A stretch of 64,000 nt of DNA from Pseudopedobacter sp035496935 (lineage in GTDB: Bacteria; Bacteroidota; Bacteroidia; Sphingobacteriales; Sphingobacteriaceae). Each line of letters begins with the position of its first letter. Position 1 is the stretch's first letter. Made by a program: the position numbers and the translations under genes. The stretch is from the NCBI GenBank assembly GCA_035496935.1, contig DATJED010000011.1:124001-188000 (forward strand). Reading direction: 5' to 3'. The notes beneath the pieces are model-generated. The model was given only the letters and a program-made list of their open reading frames with translations, was not told the origin of the DNA and did not search any database. Shown here piece after piece: positions 35,881-44,998 of the stretch.

Positions 35881-37176
35881 ATGCAAGTAACAAACCAACT
35901 GGGCGACCAGCATTCAGTTCCTACGGAACAAGGCAGAGGCAATAAATACCTGTTGCCATTTATTTTAGTTACCCTGCTGTTTTTCCTTTGGGGAATGGCG
36001 CATAACCTGGATTCCATCCTGATTCCGCATTTGAAAAAAGCCTGTCAGTTAAACAACCGCCAATCTACCTTGATTGATACCGCAGTGTTTTTCGCTTATT
36101 TTATTATGGCCATTCCAGCTGGAATGATTATAAAGCGATTTGGCTATAAAAACAGCATCATTACTGGCTTGTTAGTGTTTGCAATAGGTGCATTTTTATT
36201 TGTACCGGCAGCAAATTCCCGTACCTACGAACTTTTTCTGTTCGCTTTATTTGTAATCGGTTGCGGACTGACCATTTTAGAAACCAGCGCCAATCCTTAT
36301 GCAGCAATTTTGGGTCCGCCAGAAAGCTCCTCAAAAAGATTAAACTTGGCAGCATCTTTCAACGGTTTGGCCGCGATGGTAGCGCCAATTGTAGGTTCAT
36401 TATTTATTTTGTCGGGAAAAAACTTTACACCCGAACAAATGGCAGCCATGCCAGAGGTGGAAAAATCAGCCTATTTAATGAGCGAAGCTGCATCGGTAAA
36501 GTTGCCTTACATTATATTGGGTTCGGTATTGCTGTTAGTGGCAATTGTTTTCTGCTTCATGAAACTGCCGTCTATGAAACCAGAACATACCGAAGTTGAG
36601 GTAAAGCCGGGTTTCTTTTCGGTACTTAAATTCCCGCATTTAACTTGGGCGGTGGTAGCTCAGTTTTTTTATGTGGGCGCACAAGTTTGTGTTACCAGTT
36701 TCTTTATTCGTATGGCAGAGCAAGGCGCAAATATGGACGAGAAAACAGCTGGTTATTACTTGGGTGTTTACGGATTTTTATTCATGGCGGGTAGATTCAT
36801 TGGCACTTTCTTTTTAAAATATGTAAAAGATTATGTCCTACTTTCCATCTACTGCGTTTTAAGTATAATTCTTTGTGCTGTTGCTATTTACGGTAGCGGA
36901 ATTTACGTGATTTACGCTTTGGGCGGAATCGGATTTTTTATGTCCATCATGTTTCCAACTATTTTTGCTTTAGGTATTGTAGGCTTAAAATCCAACACAG
37001 AAACTGGCTCATCTTGGTTGGTCATGTCTATCGTGGGTGGTGCAATTTTGCCTTACGCAATGGGAACTTTAATAGATATTAAACACGACGATATACAAGC
37101 AGGTTACATCATTCCGCTAATCTGCTTTTTGGTGATTTTATATTTCGGCGTATTTGGACATAAAGTGATTGCTTAA
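35881..37176 (+). CDS. FucP-type sugar:H+ symporter (MFS)
   Basis: A 431-aa inner-membrane permease with about 12 hydrophobic segments. The FucP family residues are in place: Asp44 in MAHNLDSILIPH and Glu134 in ILETSANPY match Asp46 and Glu135 of the Escherichia coli L-fucose permease, which couple proton and fucose movement. L-fucose and L-rhamnose are both 6-deoxyhexoses, so either could be imported here; other FucP relatives carry glucose or galactose. It overlaps the GH106 rhamnosidase start by one base (TAATG), a direct link to rhamnose release. A gene symbol is withheld because the sugar is uncertain. Confidence 0.9.
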   Translation: MQVTNQLGDQHSVPTEQGRGNKYLLPFILVTLLFFLWGMAHNLDSILIPHLKKACQLNNRQSTLIDTAVFFAYFIMAIPAGMIIKRFGYKNSIITGLLVFAIGAFLFVPAANSRTYELFLFALFVIGCGLTILETSANPYAAILGPPESSSKRLNLAASFNGLAAMVAPIVGSLFILSGKNFTPEQMAAMPEVEKSAYLMSEAASVKLPYIILGSVLLLVAIVFCFMKLPSMKPEHTEVEVKPGFFSVLKFPHLTWAVVAQFFYVGAQVCVTSFFIRMAEQGANMDEKTAGYYLGVYGFLFMAGRFIGTFFLKYVKDYVLLSIYCVLSIILCAVAIYGSGIYVIYALGGIGFFMSIMFPTIFALGIVGLKSNTETGSSWLVMSIVGGAILPYAMGTLIDIKHDDIQAGYIIPLICFLVILYFGVFGHKVIA

Positions 37177-40100
37177 TGAGGTTTTTAAAAATATTTTTCT
37201 GTTTCATCATTCTGATAAGTGCACTACAAGTAAAGGCACAAAAAAGTGACGATGCCAAACCTTGGGTAATGTGGTACTGGGTGCAGGCGGGAGTTTCTAA
37301 AGCTGGCATCACTGCGGATTTAGAAGCAGTGAAACAGGCTGGTATCGGTGGTGCTTATTTGGCCTGTATTAAAGGAGCGACAGAAAATTCGCCATATACA
37401 CCTGTTGCAGAACAGTTAAGTCCGCGATGGTGGGAAATGGTCACGTTTGCACTTGCAGAAGCCAAAAGATTGGATTTAAAAATCACCATGCACATTAGCG
37501 ATGGTTTTGCTTTAGCCGGTGGACCTTGGGTTACGCCCGAACTTTCGATGCAGAAAGTGGTTTTTAGCCGTTTGGATGTAAAAGGCGGTAAATCGCTAAA
37601 ACTTAAATTGCCGGTTCCAAATCATTATAAAAACTATTACGAGGATATTCAAATTGTAGCATTTCCCTCATTAAATGGCTCAAGTTTGAATAGCCAAACG
37701 CTAAAGCCTAGAATCACTTCAAATACCGGCGAAAATGTAGATTTTTTAATTAATCCTGATGGAAAGAAAGCCTTCAGATCATCAACAAAAGCATATATTG
37801 ATTATAATTTTAAAGAGCCATTTACCTGCCGTACGGTACGTGTGGAAAGTAATGGAAACAATTATCAGGCGCAAAGGTTGTTGATTCAAACTAGCGATGA
37901 TGGAGTAAATTTTAAAAATCACCAGCAATTAAAAGCTCCTCGACATGGCTGGCAGGATACCGATGCCGAACATACTTACAGCATTGTTCCCGCAACAGCC
38001 AGATATTTCCGATTTGTATTTGATAAAGAAGGCTCTTTGCCTGCTGATGAAAACTTGGATGCCGCTAAATGGAAACCATCACTAAAATTAACCGGCTTAC
38101 AACTTTTTTCTGAACCAACAATCAATCAATACGAAAGCAAAAACGGAGAAGTTTGGCGCATCAGTAAGCGCACCACCAATCAAGAAATCGGTGATGATTT
38201 ATGTATTGATCCCAACCAAATCATTAATCTTTCTGATAAAATCGATGCAAATGGAGAATTAAACTGGAAAGCTCCGGCTGGCAATTGGACAATTTTAAGA
38301 ATTGGTCATACCTCAACCGGACACACCAACGCAACAGGCGGTGGCGGAATTGGTTTAGAGTTGGATAAATTTAATCCCGAAGCCGTAAAATTGCATTTTA
38401 AAAATTGGTACGGTGAAGTGCTAAAACGAGCCGGTACAGCTTACAAAGATGTGGTTTCCTCATTTTATATCGATAGTTGGGAATGCGGTAGCCAGAACTG
38501 GTCCGGTAATTTCGCTACAGAATTTAAACAGAGAAGAGGTTACGATTTAATGTCCTATTTGCCTGTAATGGCGGGTTTTCCGATGGAAAGCGCTCAAAAA
38601 TCTGAAAAGGTTTTGTACGATGTTCGTTTAACCATTGCCGAATTGGTAAACGATGTTTTTTATAAAACTTTGGCGCAGTTGGCAAAAGAAAGCAACGTTA
38701 CTTTCGCGGCAGAAAATGTATCGCCAACCATGGTAAGCGATGGCATGTTGCATTTTAAAACGGTGGATGTGCCCATGGGCGAATTTTGGTTGAACAGCCC
38801 AACGCATGACAAGCCAAATGATATGCTGGATGCTGTTTCTGCCGGACATATTTATGGCAAACCCATCATCCAAGCCGAATCTTTTACCACCGTGAGGATG
38901 GATTGGAGCGAACAGCCCGGAATGTTAAAAACTTTGCAGGACAGAAACTACGCCTTGGGCTTAAATAAAGTGGTTTACCATGTTTACACGCACAACCCTT
39001 GGACGGATAGAAAACCCGGAATGACATTGGACGGCGTAGGTTTATATTTCCAACGCGATCAAACTTGGTGGAAACCCGGGAAAGCTTGGGTTGATTACGC
39101 TTATAATACTCAAAAATTATTGCAACAGGGCAAGCCAGTAAGGGATATTGCCGTTTTCACGGGAGATGAAATTCCAAGGCGTTCGCTTTTGCCAGATCGT
39201 TTTGTAAGCACTTTACCCGGAATTTTCGGAGCGGAAAGAGTGGCGTCTGAAAAAATTAGATACAAAAACGAAGGCGTTCCTTTACAGCAAATCCCGAAAG
39301 GGGTAACCAATACCGCTAATGCTTTTCAGGCAGAAAAATGGGTAAATCCACTGAACGGTTATGCTTATGATTCTTTTAATCCGGATGCTTTGCAAAATGC
39401 TTTTGTGGAGAACGGTCGGGTGAAATTTAGTAAGAATGGCGTGGCTTATAAAATTATTGTTTTGCCGATAGAAAACTTAATGAACCCGAGCAACATCATC
39501 AGCGAGGCATCTTTAAACAAAATAAAGGAGCTGGAAAGTAAAGGGATCATCGTCATTAAAGATAAACCATACACTAAAAACGATTTCTCGGAATTTGGTT
39601 TAACCAAGGATTTAATCGTTACAGAAACCTCAAACGCTTACGCCGATGATATCGCCTGGAACCATCGCAGTGCGGATAATCAGGAGATTTATTTCATCAG
39701 CAATCAGCAACAAAAAGAGCGGATTCTGGATTTTTCTTTCCGCTACGGCGGGATGATTCCTCAACTTTATGATGCCGTAACTGATACTTGGACTGCGATT
39801 AAATCCTACCAGATACAAAATGGTAGAACCCAAATAAAGCTAAAACTGGAACCGGCTCAATCTGTTTTTGTGGTGTTTAAAGGTAAAGAGGCAAGTACTA
39901 CACATGAGGGAAGGAACTGGTCTTTATTCGAAAATGTAAAAAATTTCAGCGGAAGCTGGAGGGTTAAGTTCGATAAAGATTACGGAGGACCATCGCAAGC
40001 CGTCACTATGGATAAATTAACGGATTGGACTTCTTCGGCAGATTCCAGCATTAAATATTATTCTGGTACAGCGGTTTATACCAAATCCATCAAATTAAGA

Positions 40101-40418
40101 AAGAAAGATTTAAAACAAGCGTTGTATCTAAACCTTGGTGAAATCCACGATTTGGCTTCTGTAAAAATCAACGGAAAGGAGATAGGCGTAATTTGGACAG
40201 CACCACACCGGATCAATATTTCATCAGCAATTAAAAAAGGCAATAACCAAATAGAAATCGAGGTTACTAACACTTGGCACAACCGTTTAATGGGCGACCA
40301 TAACCTGCCCGAAAACAAACGCATTACACAAACTACGGCACCGTATCGGTTAGATGGCGACCCTTTATTGCCCGCCGGATTATTGGGGCCAATTGTGATT
40401 GAAAAAGAAATTAAATAA
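37176..40418 (+). CDS. GH106 alpha-L-rhamnosidase (secreted)
   Basis: A 1080-aa exported enzyme (signal peptide to ALQVKAQ). The start PWVMWYWVQAGVSKAGITADLEAVKQAGIGG is the family's TIM-barrel opening; later blocks SSFYIDSWECGSQNW (Glu436) and FAAENVSPTMVSDGM lie in the catalytic barrel, and a jelly-roll domain (about 960-1070, LNLGEIHDLASVKINGKEIG) ends the protein. GH106 members are calcium-dependent inverting rhamnosidases, known on rhamnogalacturonan II and flavonoid glycosides. I do not assign the catalytic pair. It closes the operon; a 319-base gap with a hairpin follows. Confidence 0.9.
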   Translation: MRFLKIFFCFIILISALQVKAQKSDDAKPWVMWYWVQAGVSKAGITADLEAVKQAGIGGAYLACIKGATENSPYTPVAEQLSPRWWEMVTFALAEAKRLDLKITMHISDGFALAGGPWVTPELSMQKVVFSRLDVKGGKSLKLKLPVPNHYKNYYEDIQIVAFPSLNGSSLNSQTLKPRITSNTGENVDFLINPDGKKAFRSSTKAYIDYNFKEPFTCRTVRVESNGNNYQAQRLLIQTSDDGVNFKNHQQLKAPRHGWQDTDAEHTYSIVPATARYFRFVFDKEGSLPADENLDAAKWKPSLKLTGLQLFSEPTINQYESKNGEVWRISKRTTNQEIGDDLCIDPNQIINLSDKIDANGELNWKAPAGNWTILRIGHTSTGHTNATGGGGIGLELDKFNPEAVKLHFKNWYGEVLKRAGTAYKDVVSSFYIDSWECGSQNWSGNFATEFKQRRGYDLMSYLPVMAGFPMESAQKSEKVLYDVRLTIAELVNDVFYKTLAQLAKESNVTFAAENVSPTMVSDGMLHFKTVDVPMGEFWLNSPTHDKPNDMLDAVSAGHIYGKPIIQAESFTTVRMDWSEQPGMLKTLQDRNYALGLNKVVYHVYTHNPWTDRKPGMTLDGVGLYFQRDQTWWKPGKAWVDYAYNTQKLLQQGKPVRDIAVFTGDEIPRRSLLPDRFVSTLPGIFGAERVASEKIRYKNEGVPLQQIPKGVTNTANAFQAEKWVNPLNGYAYDSFNPDALQNAFVENGRVKFSKNGVAYKIIVLPIENLMNPSNIISEASLNKIKELESKGIIVIKDKPYTKNDFSEFGLTKDLIVTETSNAYADDIAWNHRSADNQEIYFISNQQQKERILDFSFRYGGMIPQLYDAVTDTWTAIKSYQIQNGRTQIKLKLEPAQSVFVVFKGKEASTTHEGRNWSLFENVKNFSGSWRVKFDKDYGGPSQAVTMDKLTDWTSSADSSIKYYSGTAVYTKSIKLRKKDLKQALYLNLGEIHDLASVKINGKEIGVIWTAPHRINISSAIKKGNNQIEIEVTNTWHNRLMGDHNLPENKRITQTTAPYRLDGDPLLPAGLLGPIVIEKEIK

Positions 40419-40737
40419 GAGATTATGGGGCTAACCATCCTGCAGTCCAGGATTTGCACCATAAAGAACGATATTCAAATAATGAAAAGAGAAAACCTCC
40501 CTCTGTATCTCCCTCCAGAGGGAGAGATTGAACGGAGAAGAGTTTTTTCTCTTCATTACGTTATGTTGAACGATAGTGAAACATCTTATAAATAGGTATC
40601 AGGCGCTATAAGCAGACCTTGCTTGTGAGATGTCTCGTATCCTCGACATGACGCGAAGTAGAGAAAAATTCTCTTAAATAATGTTATTCGGTTTTGAAAT
40701 CAAAAATAAGACCTAAAACTTATATTAATAGGAAATT
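40419..40737. other. 319-bp gap with strong hairpin and promoter-like sequence
   Basis: CTCCCTCTG (40497-40505) pairs perfectly with CAGAGGGAG (40516-40524). The words GAGATGTCTCGTATCCTCGA (from 40628) resemble a dispersed element of related genomes. Near the right end TTTTGA/TCAAAA form a small dyad (40692-40705) ahead of the GH127 gene. No gene is seen. Confidence 0.6.
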
Positions 40738-42762
40738 ATGAAAAATAGAAATTATGTAATTACGATGTTATTCTGTTTAACAGGATACTTAGCCTCGGCA
40801 CAACAAAAAGCATTAACCAACACAAGCAACAGTAAATTTGCCGTTTTTCAAAGCCCAAACATGGAAGACGTACGTTGGACGGGCGGTTTCTGGGGCGATA
40901 GATTTGAAGTTTGTCGCACTGCCATGATTCCGCATATTTGGGACACTTATATGGATGCCGATGTAAGCCATGCCTTTAAAAACTTTGAAATTGCCGCCGG
41001 TTTGGATACCGGGCAACATAAAGGGCCATCTTTCCATGATGGTGATTTTTATAAAGTTTTAGAGGGCGTTGCAAATATGTACGCCGTTACCAAAGACAAA
41101 AAACTGGATGAAATGATGGACAAAGCCATTGCGGTAATTGCAAAATCGCAAAGGGCAGACGGTTATATTTATACCCAGGCCATGATTGAGCAACGTAAAA
41201 CCGGCGAAAAAAACCAATTTCAGGATAGGTTGAGTTTCGAGGCTTACAATATCGGGCATTTAATGACAGCCGGATGCGTTCACTATCGGGCAACGGGAAA
41301 AACCAATTTGTTAAATGTTGCAAAAAAAGCAACGGATTATCTGTATAATTTCTACCAAAAAGCATCGCCAACCTTGGCCCGAAATGCCATTTGTCCATCG
41401 CATTATATGGGCACCATCGAAATGTACCGCACCACAAAAGACCCTCGTTATTTGGAGCTCGCAAAACATCTAATTGCTATTAAAGGCGATATTGACGACG
41501 GAACAGACGATAACCAGGACCGGATTCCGTTTTTAAAACAAACGCATATTACCGGCCATGCGGTAAGAGCAAATTACCTTTACGCCGGTGTTGCCGATTT
41601 GTATGCCGAAAACGGCGACCCTGCTTTGTTGGAAAGATTGAACATGATGTGGGATGATTTAACGCAACATAAAATGTACATTACTGGCGGTTGCGGTTCT
41701 TTGTACGATGGCGTTTCTCCAGACGGAACTTCGTATAATCCTACCGAAGTACAAAAAATTCATCAGGCTTACGGAAGACCTTACCAGTTGCCAAATTTTA
41801 CTGCTCATAATGAAACCTGCGCAAATATTGGCAATGTGTTATGGAACTGGCGAATGTTGCAAATTACTGGCGATTCCAAATATGCAGATGTAATGGAAAC
41901 CGCTTTGTACAATAGCGTTTTATCTGGAATTAGTTTGGATGGCACCAAGTTTTTATACACTAATCCGCTAAGTTATTCAGATGATTTACCTTTTAAACAG
42001 CGTTGGTCGAAAGATAGAGTTCCATACATTTCGTTATCCAATTGTTGTCCGCCAAATGTGGTGCGCACCATTGCGGAAGTGAGTGATTATGCTTATAGCA
42101 TCGGTAAAAACGGCTTATTTGTAAATCTTTACGGAAGCAATAATCTAAGAACTACTTTACCAAATGGCGAAGAAATTAAATTGAGTCAACAGACAGATTA
42201 CCCTTGGAATGGCACCGTAAAAATTAATATTCAAAGTAATTTAAAGAAAGCGCAGGATATTAATTTCCGTATTCCGGGATGGTGCAAAACCGCAAATATT
42301 TTAGTGAACGGCAAAGTTGTTGAACAAAACGTTAAAGGCGGACAATATTTTGCGGTAAACGGCAAATGGAAAAAAGGCGATGTTATTGAACTGCAAATGC
42401 CAATGGAAGCCAAATTGGTGGAAGCCAACCCAATGGTTGAAGAAACCCGCAACCAAGTGGCTGTTAAATACGGACCGGTAGTTTATTGTGCCGAATCAAA
42501 GGACAATGGCAACAAAGTTTTCGATTATACCATCCCGACAAACATTAAATTTCAGCCAGAAATGCAGACCATCGATGGAGCGAAAATGTTGGTGCTTAAC
42601 GGTTCTGCTTTGTTAAACAACCAAAAAAGTTGGATAAACCAGCTGTACAGGGAAGTAAACCCAACGGAAGAAAAAGCCAACATTACATTGATTCCGTATT
42701 ATGCTTGGGGAAATAGGGGACACGTGAGCGAAATGTCTGTTTGGTTGCCGGTAAGTAAGTAG
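40738..42762 (+). CDS. GH127 beta-L-arabinofuranosidase-type hydrolase (secreted)
   Basis: A 674-aa exported protein (signal peptide to YLASAQ) of the former DUF1680 family, an (alpha/alpha)6 barrel with C-terminal beta domains. The zinc-thiolate site characteristic of GH127 is intact: Glu359 and Cys361 in HNETCAN, Cys436 and Cys437 in SNCCPPN, where one of the paired cysteines is the nucleophile in the Bifidobacterium enzyme. Activities known in the family include beta-L-arabinofuranosidase and aceric-acid hydrolase on rhamnogalacturonan II. It is separated from GH106 by 319 bases and probably has its own promoter. Confidence 0.92.
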   Translation: MKNRNYVITMLFCLTGYLASAQQKALTNTSNSKFAVFQSPNMEDVRWTGGFWGDRFEVCRTAMIPHIWDTYMDADVSHAFKNFEIAAGLDTGQHKGPSFHDGDFYKVLEGVANMYAVTKDKKLDEMMDKAIAVIAKSQRADGYIYTQAMIEQRKTGEKNQFQDRLSFEAYNIGHLMTAGCVHYRATGKTNLLNVAKKATDYLYNFYQKASPTLARNAICPSHYMGTIEMYRTTKDPRYLELAKHLIAIKGDIDDGTDDNQDRIPFLKQTHITGHAVRANYLYAGVADLYAENGDPALLERLNMMWDDLTQHKMYITGGCGSLYDGVSPDGTSYNPTEVQKIHQAYGRPYQLPNFTAHNETCANIGNVLWNWRMLQITGDSKYADVMETALYNSVLSGISLDGTKFLYTNPLSYSDDLPFKQRWSKDRVPYISLSNCCPPNVVRTIAEVSDYAYSIGKNGLFVNLYGSNNLRTTLPNGEEIKLSQQTDYPWNGTVKINIQSNLKKAQDINFRIPGWCKTANILVNGKVVEQNVKGGQYFAVNGKWKKGDVIELQMPMEAKLVEANPMVEETRNQVAVKYGPVVYCAESKDNGNKVFDYTIPTNIKFQPEMQTIDGAKMLVLNGSALLNNQKSWINQLYREVNPTEEKANITLIPYYAWGNRGHVSEMSVWLPVSK

Positions 42763-42926
42763 TTAGTACTTGCAGAGGAACAAAAAGACAATCTTGTTTC
42801 TCGTTTATTAGGTAATTCATTAATCATTAGTTCATCACGATCTGTAGCGTTAGGTATTTAAGGCTTTTTTATTCATCCAAAATTCTATTTTATAATACCA
42901 CCCGGTTAGTTATCATTAGCATCAGC

Positions 42927-42966
42927 TCCCTCTCTTTCGGAGAGGGTTGGGGTGAGGCTTTTTTTT
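42927..42966 (+). repeat. Dispersed hairpin repeat, intergenic copy
   Basis: CCCTCTC (42928-42934) and GAGAGGG (42940-42946) around TTTCG, followed by TTGGGGTGAGGC and a run of T. It could act as a terminator after GH127 despite the 11-base spacer before the T run. It is the second copy of the element found inside the esterase gene at 6379. Confidence 0.7.
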
Positions 42967-42976
42967 TGTATTTTTG
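42947..42976 (+). promoter_or_regulatory. Candidate housekeeping promoter of thrS operon
   Basis: TTG at 42947-42949 and TATTTTTG at 42969-42976 match the Bacteroidota -33 (TTG) and -7 (TAnnTTTG) boxes with the expected spacing. The -33 part lies in the dispersed hairpin repeat. Confidence 0.55.
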
Positions 42977-42990
42977 CACTTCAAATAAAA

Positions 42991-43010
42991 ACGCCCATTT
43001 GTATGGGCGT
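42991..43010 (+). promoter_or_regulatory. Perfect hairpin in the thrS leader
   Basis: ACGCCCAT (42991-42998) pairs fully with ATGGGCGT (43003-43010) around a TTGT loop. It lies 38 bases before the thrS start, just after the candidate promoter, so it would sit at the very 5' end of the mRNA. It may stabilise the transcript or take part in control of thrS; no T run follows, so it is not a plain terminator. Confidence 0.5.
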
Positions 43011-43048
43011 ATGTTAAATATTTTTACAACATATAAATCATATTGTAG

Positions 43049-44977
43049 ATGATTAAGATTACTCTTCCCGATGGTTCTGTACGGGAATACGAAAAGGGGA
43101 CCAACGCCCATCAAGTGGCATTGTCAATTTCCGAAGGTTTAGCCCGCAACGTTTTAGCTGCCGAAGTAAATGGCAAAGTTGTGGACTCTTCAACACCAAT
43201 TGATGAAGATGCAAGCGTTAAATTATTGACATGGAATGATGCCAACGGGAAATCAACTTTCTGGCATTCTTCTGCCCATTTATTGGCAGAAGCTTTAGAA
43301 GCACTTTATCCGGGTACAAAATTTGGTATCGGTCCGGCAATTGAAACTGGCTTTTATTACGATGTTGATTTTGGTGATAGAGAGTTTTCTTCTGATGATT
43401 TCAAAAAAATTGAGGACAAAATTTTAGAATTAGCCCGTACCAAATCAGAATATGTAAAAGCTGGCGTAAGTAAAGCTGATGCGATTAAGTACTTTGAAGA
43501 AAAAGGTGACGAATACAAACTGGATTTAATTAAAGATTTAGAAGATGGGAAAATCACTTTTTACACTCAGGGTAATTTTACCGATTTATGTCGTGGGCCA
43601 CACATCCCGAACACAGGTTTTATAAAGGCTGTAAAGCTGATGAATGTTGCTGGCGCATATTGGCGAGGCGATGAAAGCAGAAAACAGTTGACCCGCATTT
43701 ACGGCGTAACTTTTCCTAAGCAAAGTGAACTTACAGAATACCTTCACATGATTGAAGAGGCCAAAAAGCGAGATCACCGTAAGTTAGGTAAGGAACTGGA
43801 ACTATTCACTTTCTCCGAAAAAGTTGGGATGGGCTTGCCACTTTGGTTGCCTAAAGGAACAGCTTTGCGTGAGCGTTTGGTTAACTTTTTACAGAAAGCA
43901 CAACAAAAAGCCGGTTACGATCAGGTGATTACGCCACACATTGGGCATAAAAACCTGTATGTAACTTCTGGCCATTACGATAAATACGGTGCAGATTCTT
44001 TTCAGCCGATAAAAACGCCTCAAGAAGGAGAGGAGTTTTTCTTAAAACCGATGAACTGCCCGCACCATTGCGAGATTTATAAATCCAAACCGCGTTCATA
44101 TAAAGATTTACCGGTGAGATTGGCGGAGTTTGGTACAGTTTACCGTTATGAGCAAAGTGGCGAACTACACGGTTTAACCCGCGTTAGAGGTTTTACTCAG
44201 GATGATGCGCACTTGTTTTGCCGGCCAGAACAAGTAAAAGAAGAGTTTAAAAAAGTAATTGACTTGGTGCTTTACGTATTTAAAGCACTTGGTTTTGAGA
44301 GTTATACCGCACAGGTTTCTTTACGTGATCCAGAAAATAAAACGAAATACATTGGAAGTGATGAAAATTGGGAACTCGCTGAAACCGCCATTATTGAAGC
44401 TGCCGCAGAAAAAGGCTTAAATACTGTTGTGGAGTTAGGCGAGGCTGCTTTTTACGGACCGAAGCTCGACTTTATGGTGAAGGATGCTTTAGGAAGAAAA
44501 TGGCAATTAGGAACCATACAGGTTGATTATAATTTGCCAGAACGTTTTGAATTGGAATACACTGGTAGCGATAACCAGAAACATCGTCCGGTAATGATCC
44601 ACCGAGCACCTTTTGGTTCTTTGGAACGCTTTGTGGCTGTGTTGATTGAACATTGCGCCGGTAATTTCCCACTGTGGCTAACACCAGAACAATTCATCGT
44701 TTTGCCCATCTCCGAAAAATATGAGGAATATGGAAAAAAAGTTTTAGAATCTCTTAATAATTCCGATATTCGCGGACTAATTGACTTTCGGGATGAGAAA
44801 ATCGGACGAAAAATTAGGGATGCCGAAGTCAAAAAAATTCCTTTTATGTTGATTATAGGAGAGAAAGAGATGGAGGATGGTACGATTTCTGTAAGAAAGC
44901 ATGGCGAAGGTGACCAGGGAAGTATGAGTATAGAAGAGTTTGGCAGTCATCTTCAAAAAGAAATTTTAATTAAATAA
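43049..44977 (+). CDS. thrS: Threonine--tRNA ligase
   Basis: Charges tRNA-Thr with threonine in the cytoplasm. Full length at 642 aa: TGS domain (1-60), editing domain with WHSSAHLLAEAL, class II catalytic core with NCPHHCEIY (zinc Cys), RYEQSGELHGLTRVRGFTQDDAHLFC (zinc His) and HRAPFGSLERFVAVLIEH (zinc His), then the anticodon-binding domain (about 540-642). The order thrS-infC-rpmI-rplT is conserved in many bacteria. It is 18 bases upstream of the infC start. Confidence 0.98.
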   Translation: MIKITLPDGSVREYEKGTNAHQVALSISEGLARNVLAAEVNGKVVDSSTPIDEDASVKLLTWNDANGKSTFWHSSAHLLAEALEALYPGTKFGIGPAIETGFYYDVDFGDREFSSDDFKKIEDKILELARTKSEYVKAGVSKADAIKYFEEKGDEYKLDLIKDLEDGKITFYTQGNFTDLCRGPHIPNTGFIKAVKLMNVAGAYWRGDESRKQLTRIYGVTFPKQSELTEYLHMIEEAKKRDHRKLGKELELFTFSEKVGMGLPLWLPKGTALRERLVNFLQKAQQKAGYDQVITPHIGHKNLYVTSGHYDKYGADSFQPIKTPQEGEEFFLKPMNCPHHCEIYKSKPRSYKDLPVRLAEFGTVYRYEQSGELHGLTRVRGFTQDDAHLFCRPEQVKEEFKKVIDLVLYVFKALGFESYTAQVSLRDPENKTKYIGSDENWELAETAIIEAAAEKGLNTVVELGEAAFYGPKLDFMVKDALGRKWQLGTIQVDYNLPERFELEYTGSDNQKHRPVMIHRAPFGSLERFVAVLIEHCAGNFPLWLTPEQFIVLPISEKYEEYGKKVLESLNNSDIRGLIDFRDEKIGRKIRDAEVKKIPFMLIIGEKEMEDGTISVRKHGEGDQGSMSIEEFGSHLQKEILIK

Positions 44978-44984
44978 TAAAGAT

Positions 44985-44998
44985 GGAGGACAATCATT
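44985..44998 (+). promoter_or_regulatory. Shine-Dalgarno and ATT start of infC
   Basis: GGAGG (44985-44989) lies 6 bases before ATT (44996-44998), optimal spacing. The nearest other start, TTG at 45008, is 18 bases from the GGAGG, and ATG 44983 is out of frame. ATT is the unusual start used by infC of Escherichia coli for autocontrol by IF-3. Confidence 0.85.

Noticed and set aside
40497..40524. Rho-independent terminator after GH106
   Set aside because: The 9+9 hairpin has no T run behind it, so I list it as a hairpin in the gap only.
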